A stretch of DNA of 64,000 nt. Source: Stappia indica (GTDB taxonomy: Bacteria > Pseudomonadota > Alphaproteobacteria > Rhizobiales > Stappiaceae). The position numbers and the translations under genes were made by a program. Below the pieces are notes generated by a model that saw only the letters and a list, made by a program, of their open reading frames with translations, did no database searches and was not told the DNA's origin. How positions within the stretch are numbered: position 1 is the first letter of the stretch; each line of letters opens with the position of its first letter. The DNA is taken from assembly GCF_009789575.1 (NCBI RefSeq), contig NZ_CP046908.1, positions 3,625,001 to 3,689,000 of the forward strand. Direction: 5' to 3'. Shown one piece after another: positions 16,078 to 25,206 of this stretch.

Positions 16078-17400
16078 ATGAACACCCTCGCTTACGACAG
16101 TCCGCTCGACGAGGACGGGTATCCGCATGAGCCTGCGATGGGCGACCACCACGCCATCGCCGCGCCTGCCGATACGCTGGACATCAAGGCGGTGCCGCGC
16201 ATCGCGATCCAGGCCTTTTGCGAAAGCGAAGACGTTGCCCGGATGATCGAGAGCGCGGCCCAGGACCGGCGCATGGCCAAGGCCCATGTGAAGGTGCACA
16301 AGGGCGGGCTCGCCGCGGCCGTCGACTTCTACGGCTCGGCGCCGACGCCGAACCTGATCCTGCTGGAGACCCGCGTGGAATCCTCCAGGCTGATCCAGGG
16401 GCTGGAGCAGCTGGCGGAAGTCTGCGATGCCGGCACCAAGGTGATGATCATCGGCCACGTCAACGACGTGAAGCTCTATCGCGACCTGATCCATCGCGGC
16501 ATCAGCGATTACCTCGTCGCGCCGATCAACCTGTTCCAGCTGATCGCTGCCATCGGCGAGCTCTACGTCAATCCCGACGCCGAGCCGCTGGGGCGGACCA
16601 TTGCCTTCGTCGGCGCCAAGGGCGGCGTCGGCTCGTCCACCGTGGCGCACAATGTCGCCTGGTCGATCGCCCGCGTCTACGAGAGCGACGTGGTGCTGGC
16701 CGACCTCGACCTTGCCTTCGGCACGGCCGGTCTCGACTTCAACCAGGACCCGCTGCAGGGCGTGTTCGAGGCGGTCTCCTCGCCTGAGCGGCTCGACGAG
16801 ACCATGCTCGACCGCTTGCTGTCGAAATGCGCCGACCGTCTCAGCCTCCTTGCCGCACCGGCCTCGCTGGAGCGGACCTACGACCATGGCGAGACCAGCT
16901 TCGACGGCCTGCTCGACATCATGAAGCAGGGCGCACCGGCGATCGTCTTGGACCTGCCGCATGTGTGGTCCGGCTGGGTTCGCCGGATGTTGGCCGCCGC
17001 CGACGAAGTGGTGATCGTTGCCGAGCCGGATCTCGCCAACCTGCGCAATGCCAAGAACATGATCGACACGCTGCGGCAGCTGCGCCCCAACGATGCGCCG
17101 CCGCGCCTGGTGCTGAACCGGGTCAACGTGCCGAAACGGCCGGAGATCAAGGCGGCGGAATTCGCCGACGCGCTCGAGCTTACCGCCGCTGCGGTGGTGC
17201 CTTTCGAGCCGATGCTGTTCGGCACGGCCGCCAACAACGGCCAGATGATCGGCGAGCAGGACGAAAAGCACCCGACGTCGGAAATCTTCAGCGAGATCTC
17301 GCAGCTGGTCACCGGTCGCGGCGAGGTGGCGAAGCCCAAGGGCCTGGCGCTCGGCTCGCTGGTCTCCCGCTTCCTGAAGAAGGGCAAGGCCGCCGGCTGA
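16078..17400 (+). CDS. cpaE: Pilus localisation ATPase CpaE/TadZ
   Basis: 440 aa. An N-terminal atypical receiver-like domain (about residues 38-160) precedes a MinD/ParA-type ATPase with the deviant Walker A GAKGGVGSST near residue 178. CpaE/TadZ positions the Tad pilus machine at a cell pole. GGAGGAG precedes the ATG closely. It lies between cpaD (18-base gap) and cpaF (46-base gap). Confidence 0.95.
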   Translation: MNTLAYDSPLDEDGYPHEPAMGDHHAIAAPADTLDIKAVPRIAIQAFCESEDVARMIESAAQDRRMAKAHVKVHKGGLAAAVDFYGSAPTPNLILLETRVESSRLIQGLEQLAEVCDAGTKVMIIGHVNDVKLYRDLIHRGISDYLVAPINLFQLIAAIGELYVNPDAEPLGRTIAFVGAKGGVGSSTVAHNVAWSIARVYESDVVLADLDLAFGTAGLDFNQDPLQGVFEAVSSPERLDETMLDRLLSKCADRLSLLAAPASLERTYDHGETSFDGLLDIMKQGAPAIVLDLPHVWSGWVRRMLAAADEVVIVAEPDLANLRNAKNMIDTLRQLRPNDAPPRLVLNRVNVPKRPEIKAAEFADALELTAAAVVPFEPMLFGTAANNGQMIGEQDEKHPTSEIFSEISQLVTGRGEVAKPKGLALGSLVSRFLKKGKAAG

Positions 17401-17446
17401 CCGGCGGCCCGGCAGGTTTCTTCGAGACGATTGAAAGCAGGTAACG

Positions 17447-18946
17447 ATGTTCGGTCGACGTGGCGCTTCCTCAGGTCCCCAGACGTCCCGCCCCGCGGCG
17501 CCGCCCATCCAGGGCGAGCCGCAGGCCGCGCCGGCTGCACCGCCGCCCGTCGCGGCCGAGCCCGCGCGTTCCCCTGCCGCGGCACAGCCCGCCGTTGCCG
17601 CCAAGCCGGCGCCGACCCCGCCGCCGGCTGCCGAGACGCGGGCGCCGCAGCGCTCGGAGGGCTATTACGCGACCAAGTCCTCGATCTTCAACGCGCTGGT
17701 CGAGGCGATCGACCTGTCGATGCTGACCCGCCTCAGCGCCGAGGACGCGCGCGAGGAGATCCGCGACGTCGTCAACGACATTATCGCGCTGAAGAACGTG
17801 GTGATGTCGATTTCCGAGCAGGAAGACCTGCTCGAGGACATCTGCAACGACGTCCTGGGCTATGGCCCGCTGGAGCCTCTGCTGGCGCGCGACGACATCG
17901 CCGACATCATGGTCAACGGTGCCAGCACGGTCTACATCGAGACCCAGGGCCGGATGCAGCAGACCAACGTGCGCTTCCGCGACAACAAGCAGTTGATGAA
18001 CATCTGCCAGCGGATCGTCAGCCAGGTCGGCCGCCGCGTCGACGAATCCAGCCCGATCTGCGACGCCCGCCTTGCCGACGGCTCGCGCGTCAACGTGATC
18101 GCCCCGCCGCTGGCCATCGACGGTCCGACGCTCACCATTCGTAAGTTCAAGAAGGACAAGCTGACCCTCAAGCAGCTCGTCCAGTACGGCTCGATCTCGC
18201 CCGAGGGCGCGACGGTGCTGGAGATCATCGGCCGCAGCCGCTGCAACGTGCTGATTTCCGGCGGTACCGGCTCGGGCAAGACGACGCTGCTCAACTGCCT
18301 GACGGCTTTCATCGATTCCACCGAGCGCATTATCACCTGCGAGGACGCGGCCGAGCTGCAGCTGCAGCAGCCGCATGTGGTGCGCCTCGAGACCCGTCCG
18401 CCGAACCTGGAAGGCGAGGGCGAGGTGACCATGCGCGACCTCGTCAAGAACTGCCTGCGTATGCGCCCCGAGCGGATCATCGTCGGCGAGGTGCGCGGAC
18501 CCGAGGCCTTCGACCTGCTGCAGGCGATGAACACCGGCCACGACGGGTCCATGGGCACGCTGCACGCCAACAGCCCGCGCGAGGCGCTGTCGCGCCTGGA
18601 ATCGATGATCACCATGGGCGGCTTCTCGCTGCCCTCAAAGACCCTGCGCGAGATGATCGTCTCATCCATCGACGTGATCGTCCAGGCGCAGCGCCTGCGC
18701 GACGGTTCGCGCCGCATCACCCACGTTTCCGAGGTGATGGGCATGGAAGGCGACGTGGTCATCACCCAGGACGTGTTCCTCTACGACATCCTCGGCGAGG
18801 ACGCGAACGGCAAGCTGGTCGGCCGTCACCGCTCCACCGGCATCGGTCGCCCGAAGTTCTGGGAAAAGGCCCGCTATTTCGGCGAGGAACATCGCCTTGC
18901 CGCCGCCCTCGACGCCGCCGAAGCCCCGGAGCCCGGACATGGCTGA
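17447..18946 (+). CDS. cpaF: Pilus motor ATPase CpaF/TadA
   Basis: 499 aa type II/IV secretion ATPase. About 65 N-terminal residues are a Pro/Ala-rich low-complexity linker; the core starts near SEGYYATKSSIFNALVEAID. Walker A ISGGTGSGKTTLLN is near residue 271, and MRPERIIVGEVRGPEAFDLL contains the Asp/His-box-type region. It powers Flp assembly (and possibly retraction) at the inner membrane. Its last 8 bases overlap the tadB start, so the platform proteins are translated with it. Confidence 0.96.
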   Translation: MFGRRGASSGPQTSRPAAPPIQGEPQAAPAAPPPVAAEPARSPAAAQPAVAAKPAPTPPPAAETRAPQRSEGYYATKSSIFNALVEAIDLSMLTRLSAEDAREEIRDVVNDIIALKNVVMSISEQEDLLEDICNDVLGYGPLEPLLARDDIADIMVNGASTVYIETQGRMQQTNVRFRDNKQLMNICQRIVSQVGRRVDESSPICDARLADGSRVNVIAPPLAIDGPTLTIRKFKKDKLTLKQLVQYGSISPEGATVLEIIGRSRCNVLISGGTGSGKTTLLNCLTAFIDSTERIITCEDAAELQLQQPHVVRLETRPPNLEGEGEVTMRDLVKNCLRMRPERIIVGEVRGPEAFDLLQAMNTGHDGSMGTLHANSPREALSRLESMITMGGFSLPSKTLREMIVSSIDVIVQAQRLRDGSRRITHVSEVMGMEGDVVITQDVFLYDILGEDANGKLVGRHRSTGIGRPKFWEKARYFGEEHRLAAALDAAEAPEPGHG

Positions 18947-19964
18947 CCTGCAGTCCTTCCTCTCGCCGCAAGTGACGATGGTCGCCATCGCCCTGCTGGC
19001 GACGTTTTCCATCGGCGGCATCATCTACGCTTTGTTCGAGCCGCAGCTGAGCGGGCGTGCGGCACGCGAGAAGCGGATGAAGTCGGTGTCGGCCCGCAGC
19101 AACGCCGCCGTCGATGCCACCCGCCGGGCGGTGCGCGACGGCGACCGTCGGCGCAAGTCGGTGCAGGACCAGCTCAAGGAATTCGAGGCGCGCGAGAAGA
19201 AGAAGCAGCAACGCGCCGCGCGCCTGTCGCTCGACGAGCGCATCGACCAGGCCGGCCTGTCGTGGTCGAAGCGCGGCTTCTTCGGCTTTTCGGCGATCTG
19301 TGGGCTGGTGCTCGGCCTCGTCGGCCTGCTCGCCTCCGGCTCGCTGATCGTCACCCTGGGCCTGATGTTCGTCGGCGCCTTCGGCGTGCCGCGCTTCTAT
19401 CTCGGGCGCCGCCGCAAGAAGCGGATCGCCGCCTTCCTGAACGAGTTGCCGAATGCCGTCGACGTCATCGTGCGAGGCACCAAGGCCGGCCTGCCGCTCG
19501 GCGAGTGCGTCCAGATCGTCGCCGCCGAGGCGCGCGAGCCGATCAAGACCGAGTTCCGCCGCATCGTCGAGGCGCAGACCATGGGCATCACCCTGGCCGA
19601 GGCGATCTCGAAGCTGCCGAGCCGCATGCCGGTCGCGGAGGCGAACTTCCTCGCCATCGTCGTGATGATCCAGGCGCAGTCGGGCGGCTCGCTGTCCGAG
19701 GCGCTGGGCAACCTGTCCAAGGTGCTGCGCGAGCGCAAGGCGATGAAGGGCAAGATCGTCGCCATGAGCCAGGAGGCCAAGTCCTCCGCCGCGATCATCG
19801 GTTCGCTGCCCTTTCTGGTGGTCGGCGTGCTGTCGCTGACCAGCCCGTCCTACATGATGCTGCTGTTCACCGAGCCTGTCGGCAACATCATCGTCGTAGG
19901 CAGCGGCATCTGGATGCTGACCGGCATCCTCATCATGAAGAAGATGATCGCCTTCGACTTCTGA
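18939..19964 (+). CDS. tadB: Inner-membrane platform protein TadB
   Basis: 341 aa T2SSF-domain protein. One N-terminal helix (MVAIALLATFSIGGIIYALF), a charged cytoplasmic region rich in Lys/Arg/Glu (residues 35-105), a helical pair, the T2SSF domain (LPNAVDVIVRGTKAGLPLGE through AQSGGSLSEALGNLSKVLRE) and two C-terminal helices. It forms the pilus platform with TadC. The ATG overlaps the cpaF stop. Confidence 0.94.
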   Translation: MADLQSFLSPQVTMVAIALLATFSIGGIIYALFEPQLSGRAAREKRMKSVSARSNAAVDATRRAVRDGDRRRKSVQDQLKEFEAREKKKQQRAARLSLDERIDQAGLSWSKRGFFGFSAICGLVLGLVGLLASGSLIVTLGLMFVGAFGVPRFYLGRRRKKRIAAFLNELPNAVDVIVRGTKAGLPLGECVQIVAAEAREPIKTEFRRIVEAQTMGITLAEAISKLPSRMPVAEANFLAIVVMIQAQSGGSLSEALGNLSKVLRERKAMKGKIVAMSQEAKSSAAIIGSLPFLVVGVLSLTSPSYMMLLFTEPVGNIIVVGSGIWMLTGILIMKKMIAFDF

Positions 19965-20006
19965 TCTGCCGCTTTCGGGCAGGAACGACGGACACGGAAA
20001 GAGACC

Positions 20007-20987
20007 ATGGGACTGGATTTCTCCAATCTTCTCTCCCAGCAGGCGATGATCGCCATCCTGACCATGGTCGCGATCGCCGGCACGCTGTTTTCGCTCGTCG
20101 TGCCGCTGCTGGAAGGCGACAAGCTCAAGAGCCGGATGAAGTCCGTGGCGCTGGAGCGCGAGCAGATGCGCGCGCGCGAGCGAGCCCGCCTGGCCGACGA
20201 CAAGGCGAATGCGCGTGTTTCCCTGCGCAACAAGCCGAAGAAGAACATGCAGAGGATCGTCGACCGGCTGAACCTGAAGAACCTTCTGTCGGACGACGAG
20301 ACCAAGCTGCGGCTGATGCGTGCCGGCTATCGCGGCGTGCGTCCGCTCTACACCTATCTGTTCGCGCGCCTCGTGATGCCGGTGATCCTGTTCGTGCTGG
20401 CGCTGTTCTATACGTTCGTGGTGCTCCAGATCGACCAGCCGGCGATGGTCAAGCTGTTCATCTCCTGCCTCGTGGCGTTCGTCGGCTTCTACGCGCCCGA
20501 CCTTTATCTGAAGAACAAGATCCAGAACCGCCAGCTGTCGATCAACCGCGCCTGGCCGGATGCGCTCGATCTGATGCTGATCTGCGTGGAATCGGGCATG
20601 TCGATCGAGGTCGCCTTCCGCAAGGTGTCGGAGGAGATCGGCATCCAGTCGATCCCGCTGGCCGAGGAACTGACGCTGACCAATGCCGAGCTCTCCTATC
20701 TCGGCGACCGGCGCATGGCCTACGAGAACCTTGCCAATCGCACCGGCCTGGAAGGCGTCAAGAACGTCTCGCTGGCGCTGATCCAGGCCGAGCGCTACGG
20801 CACGCCGGTCTCCACCGCGCTGCGCGTGATGGCCGACGAGAACCGGCTGCAGCGCATGCAGGCGGCGGAAAAGAAAGCGGCCGCCCTGCCGCCCAAGCTG
20901 ACCGTCCCGATGATCGTGTTCTTCCTGCCCGTGCTGCTGGCCGTCATTATCGGTCCGGCGATCATCCAGGCCGTCGCCACCTTCTGA
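20007..20987 (+). CDS. tadC: Inner-membrane platform protein TadC
   Basis: 326 aa paralogue of TadB with the same plan: an N-terminal helix, a charged stretch with RxREQMRARERARLADDK-like content, then a T2SSF domain (WPDALDLMLICVESGMSIE and ERYGTPVSTALRVMADENR) and terminal hydrophobic helices. It completes the platform for the CpaF ATPase. It starts 42 bases after tadB and is followed by a strong bidirectional terminator. Confidence 0.94.
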   Translation: MGLDFSNLLSQQAMIAILTMVAIAGTLFSLVVPLLEGDKLKSRMKSVALEREQMRARERARLADDKANARVSLRNKPKKNMQRIVDRLNLKNLLSDDETKLRLMRAGYRGVRPLYTYLFARLVMPVILFVLALFYTFVVLQIDQPAMVKLFISCLVAFVGFYAPDLYLKNKIQNRQLSINRAWPDALDLMLICVESGMSIEVAFRKVSEEIGIQSIPLAEELTLTNAELSYLGDRRMAYENLANRTGLEGVKNVSLALIQAERYGTPVSTALRVMADENRLQRMQAAEKKAAALPPKLTVPMIVFFLPVLLAVIIGPAIIQAVATF

Positions 20988-21030
20988 AGGACTGGGCCGG
21001 GCGCCGTCGGAGCCAAGGTTCGAGCACAAA

Positions 21031-21056
21031 AAAAGCCACCCGCGAGGGTGGCTTTT
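21031..21056. terminator. Bidirectional terminator between tadC and tadD
   Basis: A perfect 11-bp hairpin (AAAAGCCACCC, loop GCGA, GGGTGGCTTTT) has an A-run on the left and a T-run on the right, so it can end transcription from both convergent genes. The GCGA tetraloop is of the stable GNRA class. Confidence 0.93.
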
Positions 21057-21087
21057 GCCGTTTCCGGGAATGCGGGTTCGCGCCGGA

Positions 21088-21915
21088 TCAGCCGCCGGAC
21101 TTTTTCTTCTTCTTGTCCTGCGCGGCGATTTCGGCCCAGGAATTGCGCTGCGACAGCATCGACTTCAGATAGGCGATGTTGTGGGCCGCCTGGGCCGGGT
21201 CGATCTCGGCGGTGGCGACCTGCTCGGCCTCCTGGAAGCGGCCCTGCAGGCCGATCGCCAGCGCCAGGTTCTGGCGGATGCGGCTGTCGGCCTTGGGGCT
21301 GGCGGTAGCGCGGCGGAGCACGCCTTCCGCCTCCTTGGCTTCGCCCTGCAGGAGATAGGACATGGCGAGGTTGTTGAGCAGGCTCGGCTCGTCGGGAGCG
21401 ATCTTGAGCGCCTGGTTGTAGAGTTCGCGCGCCTGCTGGGTGTTGCCCATCTGGTCGTGGATCGCGGCCGCTGCCGACATCAGCCGCCAGTCGGGCCGGG
21501 TCGGGGTCTGCGCGCCGTTGATCACCTGCAGCGCTTCCGGCAAGCGGCCGTTCATCGCCAGCACCTTGCCATAGGCGGCGGCGATGTCGCGGTCGCTCTG
21601 ATGTGCGATGATCGCCTGGCGCAGCACCGCCTCGGCCTGGTCCACCTGGCCGTTGCGGCGCAGGGCGGCGGCATAATTGAGGATGTTTTCTCGGTCCTTC
21701 GGCGAGCGCTGGTAGGCCTGGCCCCAATAGCCGACCGCCTGCAGCGCAGCGCTCGATCCGGGGGCGGCATAGCCTTGCGGCGCGCCCGAATGGGTGCCGA
21801 CGGCGCGCTTCGACGAGGCGCAGCCTGTCAGCGCGACCAGGGCCACCATCGAGGCCGCAAGCATCAGGCGCGGCGCGGCGGCAGGGCGGGAAAGGGCGTG
21901 GCGCGTGGATGGCAT
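21088..21915 (-). CDS. tadD: TPR lipoprotein TadD
   Basis: 275 aa. Lipoprotein signal MVALVALTGCASS (lipobox LTGC) then tetratricopeptide-type helices over most of the protein (e.g. NILNYAAALRRNGQVDQAEA, PSLLNNLAMSYLLQGEAKEA). TadD is an outer-membrane pilotin-like partner of the Tad secretin. Here it is on the opposite strand, facing tadC, rather than inside the cpa operon. CAGGAG lies upstream of the ATG at 21915; a longer frame to 21975 lacks a signal context. It ends in KKKKKSGG. Confidence 0.9.
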   Translation of the reverse strand: MPSTRHALSRPAAAPRLMLAASMVALVALTGCASSKRAVGTHSGAPQGYAAPGSSAALQAVGYWGQAYQRSPKDRENILNYAAALRRNGQVDQAEAVLRQAIIAHQSDRDIAAAYGKVLAMNGRLPEALQVINGAQTPTRPDWRLMSAAAAIHDQMGNTQQARELYNQALKIAPDEPSLLNNLAMSYLLQGEAKEAEGVLRRATASPKADSRIRQNLALAIGLQGRFQEAEQVATAEIDPAQAAHNIAYLKSMLSQRNSWAEIAAQDKKKKKSGG

Positions 21916-22115
21916 GGTGCCTGGCTCCTGGACACGGACGGACGGTTGAACTTGCAGAATGCGCAAGCTCATCAATACGTCGTTAACCCTAATGCTTCGT
22001 TAAACGGCGGCCCGGCGCCGGCCGCAGGCACGCCGGCGGGCGATTGCCGCTGCCGGCCCTTCGTGCTTAAAACGGGGCTCCGACCGTCTTCTCCCGCCAG
22101 ACAAGGACCCCGCCC

Positions 22116-23507
22116 GTGCGCGCCTCCCTGACCGCCCATTCCGCCGATGCTGCCGCCGTTCCCGTTCACGCCGTCGACCGCGATGGGGCACCGGCAACGC
22201 TTCAGAGCCTGGGTGCAAGGGCCGAGGCCTTCGCCGCGGCGAGCGGCTTCGACGGCGCGGCCGGCCAGTTGCTGCTGGTGCCAGGTGCGGAAGGCGCGCT
22301 CGAGGCCGTGCTGTTCGGCGTTGTCAACGCCGCTGAGCCCGGCTTTGCCGTCGGCGATCTGGCCCGCAAACTGCCGGGCGGCGACTTCCGCCTGGAGATC
22401 GCTGCCGAGGCGCAGGAGGAAGCCGCGCTCGCCTTCGCGCTCGGCTCCTACCGGTTCGAGCGCTATCGCAAGCCGCCGGCCCGTCCCGCGCCGCGGCTGA
22501 TGGTGGGGGAGGGCGTCGACCTGGAGCGGGTCGGCCTGATCCTCGACGGCATGGCGCTCGCACGCGATCTGGTCAACACGCCGGCGAGCGATCTCGGTCC
22601 TGCCGAGCTGTGCGATGCGGCCCTGCGTCTCTTCGCCGATCACGGCGGGCGTGTGCGCGTGGTCGAGGGCGAGGCGCTGCTCGCCGAGGGCTTCCCGATG
22701 GTGCATGCGGTCGGCCGGGCGAGCGACCGCGCGCCGCGGCTTCTCGATGCGACCTGGGGCGAGGAGGATCACCCGCGCGTCACCCTGGTCGGCAAGGGCG
22801 TCGTCTTCGACACCGGCGGCCTCGACATCAAGCCGTCCAGCGCCATGGCGTTGATGAAGAAGGACATGGGCGGCGCCGCCGCGGTGCTGGCGCTGGCCTC
22901 GATGATCATGGCGGCCGGCCTGCCGGTGCGCCTGCGCGTCATCGTCCCGGCGGTCGAGAACGCGATTTCCGGCGCATCCTTCCGCCCCGGCGACGTGCTG
23001 GCGAGCCGCAAGGGCCTCACCGTCGAGATCGGCAACACCGACGCGGAAGGCCGGCTGATCCTGGCCGATGCACTGGCGCTCGCCGACGAGGAGGAGCCGG
23101 AGATCCTGATCGACATGGCGACGCTGACCGGCGCCGCGCGTGTCGCCCTCGGCCCGGACCTGCCGCCCTTCTACACCGACGACGAGGCCTTCGCGGCCGA
23201 GCTTGCCGACCACGCGAGCGCGGTGCGCGATCCGCTGTGGCGGCTGCCGCTGTGGCGCCCCTACGAAAGCTATCTGGAAAGCCGCATCGCCGACATCAAC
23301 CACATCAACACCAGCGGCGCGGGCTTTGCCGGCTCGATCACCGCGGCCCTGTTTCTCTCGCGTTTCGTGGAAAAGGCGCGGGTCTGGGCGCATTTCGACA
23401 TCTATGGCTGGAACCCGGCCGACCGTCCGGGCCGGCCGCTGGGCGGCGAGGCGCAGGCCGCGCGCGCCCTGTTTTCGCTGCTTGCCGCCCGCTACCCGCG
23501 AAGCTGA
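22116..23507 (+). CDS. M17 leucyl aminopeptidase family protein
   Basis: 463 aa cytosolic metalloaminopeptidase. The C-terminal catalytic domain shows VGKGVVFDTGGLDIKPS, MKKDMGGAAAVLA and NTDAEGRLILADALALAD, which carry the two-metal site of M17 enzymes; the N-terminal macro-like domain is divergent. The start is a GTG with AAGGAC upstream. A MarR-type regulator and an NlpC/P60 hydrolase follow, an arrangement that suggests peptide and peptidoglycan-peptide processing. It is not certain whether this is PepA-type or the PepB-like shorter branch. Confidence 0.92.
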   Translation: MRASLTAHSADAAAVPVHAVDRDGAPATLQSLGARAEAFAAASGFDGAAGQLLLVPGAEGALEAVLFGVVNAAEPGFAVGDLARKLPGGDFRLEIAAEAQEEAALAFALGSYRFERYRKPPARPAPRLMVGEGVDLERVGLILDGMALARDLVNTPASDLGPAELCDAALRLFADHGGRVRVVEGEALLAEGFPMVHAVGRASDRAPRLLDATWGEEDHPRVTLVGKGVVFDTGGLDIKPSSAMALMKKDMGGAAAVLALASMIMAAGLPVRLRVIVPAVENAISGASFRPGDVLASRKGLTVEIGNTDAEGRLILADALALADEEEPEILIDMATLTGAARVALGPDLPPFYTDDEAFAAELADHASAVRDPLWRLPLWRPYESYLESRIADINHINTSGAGFAGSITAALFLSRFVEKARVWAHFDIYGWNPADRPGRPLGGEAQAARALFSLLAARYPRS

Positions 23508-23615
23508 GACCGCACGCTTTCCTGCCTCGTTTCGCCGTTTGTATAACGGAACCGAAACGAATTGCCTGTCACTATGGGGCAAGGCCGGCAACGGCGCATG
23601 AGGCATGGGTGAGGG

Positions 23616-23966
23616 ATGGGTATCGACTTGCGACCGTCGCAGGCGCTGCGGCTCTGGCACGATGTGACGATGTCGCTGGTCACCGACGGCGACAAGGACC
23701 TCACCTCGCGCCAGATGGCGATCCTGATGACGGTCTACCTGGAGCCGCCCCCGCACACGGTGCGCGGGCTAGCGGCGCGTCTCGACGTCACCAAGCCGGT
23801 GATCACCCGCGCGCTCGACACCCTGGGCGCGATGAAGCTGCTGTCGCGCCGCCGCGACGAGGCCGACCGGCGCAACGTGGTGGTGACCCGCACGGTTGCC
23901 GGAGCGCTCTATCTGGAGCACATTGCCGATACGATCGTTGCCCGCGCCGCCGAGCTGTCCCGCTGA
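23616..23966 (+). CDS. MarR-family transcriptional regulator, short
   Basis: 116 aa winged-helix protein, shorter than the usual 140-150 aa. Recognition region: TVRGLAARLDVTKPVITRAL followed by a wing with RRRDEADRRNVVVTRT, typical of MarR. The first dimerisation helix is short (SQALRLWHDVTMSLV). The preceding 108 bases are AT-richer than average, compatible with a promoter. It lies between a peptidase and a cell-wall hydrolase and may control them; no operator repeat was recognised. Confidence 0.85.
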   Translation: MGIDLRPSQALRLWHDVTMSLVTDGDKDLTSRQMAILMTVYLEPPPHTVRGLAARLDVTKPVITRALDTLGAMKLLSRRRDEADRRNVVVTRTVAGALYLEHIADTIVARAAELSR

Positions 23967-24037
23967 GCTGAAGCGGCGCGCGGGCGGCCGAACGTCCGAA
24001 AACGCCTGAAAAAGCCTGAAAAAGTCTGGACAGCCGC

Positions 24038-24922
24038 ATGACCAGCGAACCCGCCGCCCCCTCCCTCGACCGCCGCATCCACCCCGTCCGCGCCGACCTG
24101 GCTGCAAGCCGCTATCGCGGCAGGGTCGCGGCGGAGCGTTTCGTGGACCCGCTGGCAACGCGCATCACGGCCGCCTCGGCGCCGCTGCGCCCCGCGCCGG
24201 ATGCGGACCGCTCCATCGATACGGAGGCGCTGTACGGCGAGACCTTCGATCTCTACGAGATCCGCGACGACGGCTGGGCCTGGGGCCAGCTGGCGAGCGA
24301 CGGCTATGTCGGCTACCTGCCGGCCGGAGCCCTCGGCGAGGCCGGGCTGCCGGCCACCCACCGGGTCTGCGTGCCGCGCAGCTACCGCTATCCGGAGGCC
24401 GAGCTGAAGCGGCCGCCGCTCTCGCTCCTGTCGCTCGGCGCGCGCGTGCGCGTCGTCGGCGCAGCAGTGACGCGGGGCCTCGACTACGCGCTGCTGGACG
24501 ACGGCAGCGCCATGGTCGCCCGCCACCTGAGGCCGCTGGGCGAGACCGTCGCCGACTGGGTGGCGGTGGCCGAAGGCCTGCTCGGCACGCCCTACCTGTG
24601 GGGCGGTCGGACGTCGCTGGGGCTCGATTGCTCGGCGTTGGTGCAACTGGCGGCGGCGGAAGGCGGCCATGTGCTGCCGCGCGACAGCGACATGCAGGAG
24701 GCCGGGGCCGGCGAAGCGCTCGACATCTCCGGCGGCCTGCCGGAACTGGCGCGGGGCGACCTGCTGTTCTGGAAGGGCCATGTCGGAATCTTGCGCGATC
24801 CGGCCACCTTGCTGCATGCCAACGGCCACACGATGAGCGTTGCCTGCGAGCCGCTGGAAGCGGCGCTTGCCCGCATTTCCGCGACGGAATGGGGCGCACT
24901 GACCGCCTGCCGGCGTCTGTGA
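24038..24922 (+). CDS. NlpC/P60 family cell-wall hydrolase
   Basis: 294 aa. N-terminal SH3-like modules (around residues 60-115, with GWAWGQLASDGYVGYLPAGAL, and 120-170) precede a C-terminal NlpC/P60 domain. The catalytic Cys is in LGLDCSALVQ, the His in FWKGHVGIL and the third polar residue, His, in LHANGHTM. There is no signal peptide at this start, so it may act on recycled muropeptides in the cytoplasm, or the export signal is unusual. Such enzymes cleave between D-Glu and the diamino acid of the stem peptide. Confidence 0.92.
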   Translation: MTSEPAAPSLDRRIHPVRADLAASRYRGRVAAERFVDPLATRITAASAPLRPAPDADRSIDTEALYGETFDLYEIRDDGWAWGQLASDGYVGYLPAGALGEAGLPATHRVCVPRSYRYPEAELKRPPLSLLSLGARVRVVGAAVTRGLDYALLDDGSAMVARHLRPLGETVADWVAVAEGLLGTPYLWGGRTSLGLDCSALVQLAAAEGGHVLPRDSDMQEAGAGEALDISGGLPELARGDLLFWKGHVGILRDPATLLHANGHTMSVACEPLEAALARISATEWGALTACRRL

Positions 24923-25206
24923 CAGGGCGCGCAGCCGGCGCCGTTGCTTGGCGCTGCAAGCGTGAGGTTTTTCGGTTGTTCGTATTTCCAAGTTGTTTCG
25001 GAAATTTGCTTGCTTCGCCTTAAAAGGAAAAGCCGAAAATCGGCCCGTTTCCCTAGCGGAGCAGCTATGCAGGGAATGCAGTTGTGACGACTCGCTGACT
25101 TAACTATATCAGCGTCGACGTTGCGCGACGGATTTTCGCGCCATTGAGACGGACAGCGAAGTCATCCAACGGGTCAAGCCGAACCGCAAGTCCGCACAGA
25201 TCAATC
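24923..25206. other. AT-rich intergenic region
   Basis: The 284 bases before the receiver-like gene are visibly AT-richer than the flanks, with homopolymeric stretches near 24967-25040. They hold the promoter annotated at 25082-25110. No credible gene is seen in either strand. Confidence 0.6.
25082..25110 (+). promoter_or_regulatory. Sigma-70-type promoter for the receiver-like gene
   Basis: A -35 element TTGTGA (25082-25087) and a -10 element TATATC (25105-25110) are separated by exactly 17 bases. The start of transcription would be near 25117, leaving a leader of about 90 bases before the ATG at 25207. Confidence 0.65.

Noticed and set aside
17471-18565. 364-aa open frame on the minus strand
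   Set aside because: Antisense to cpaF, with no domain or ribosome binding site.
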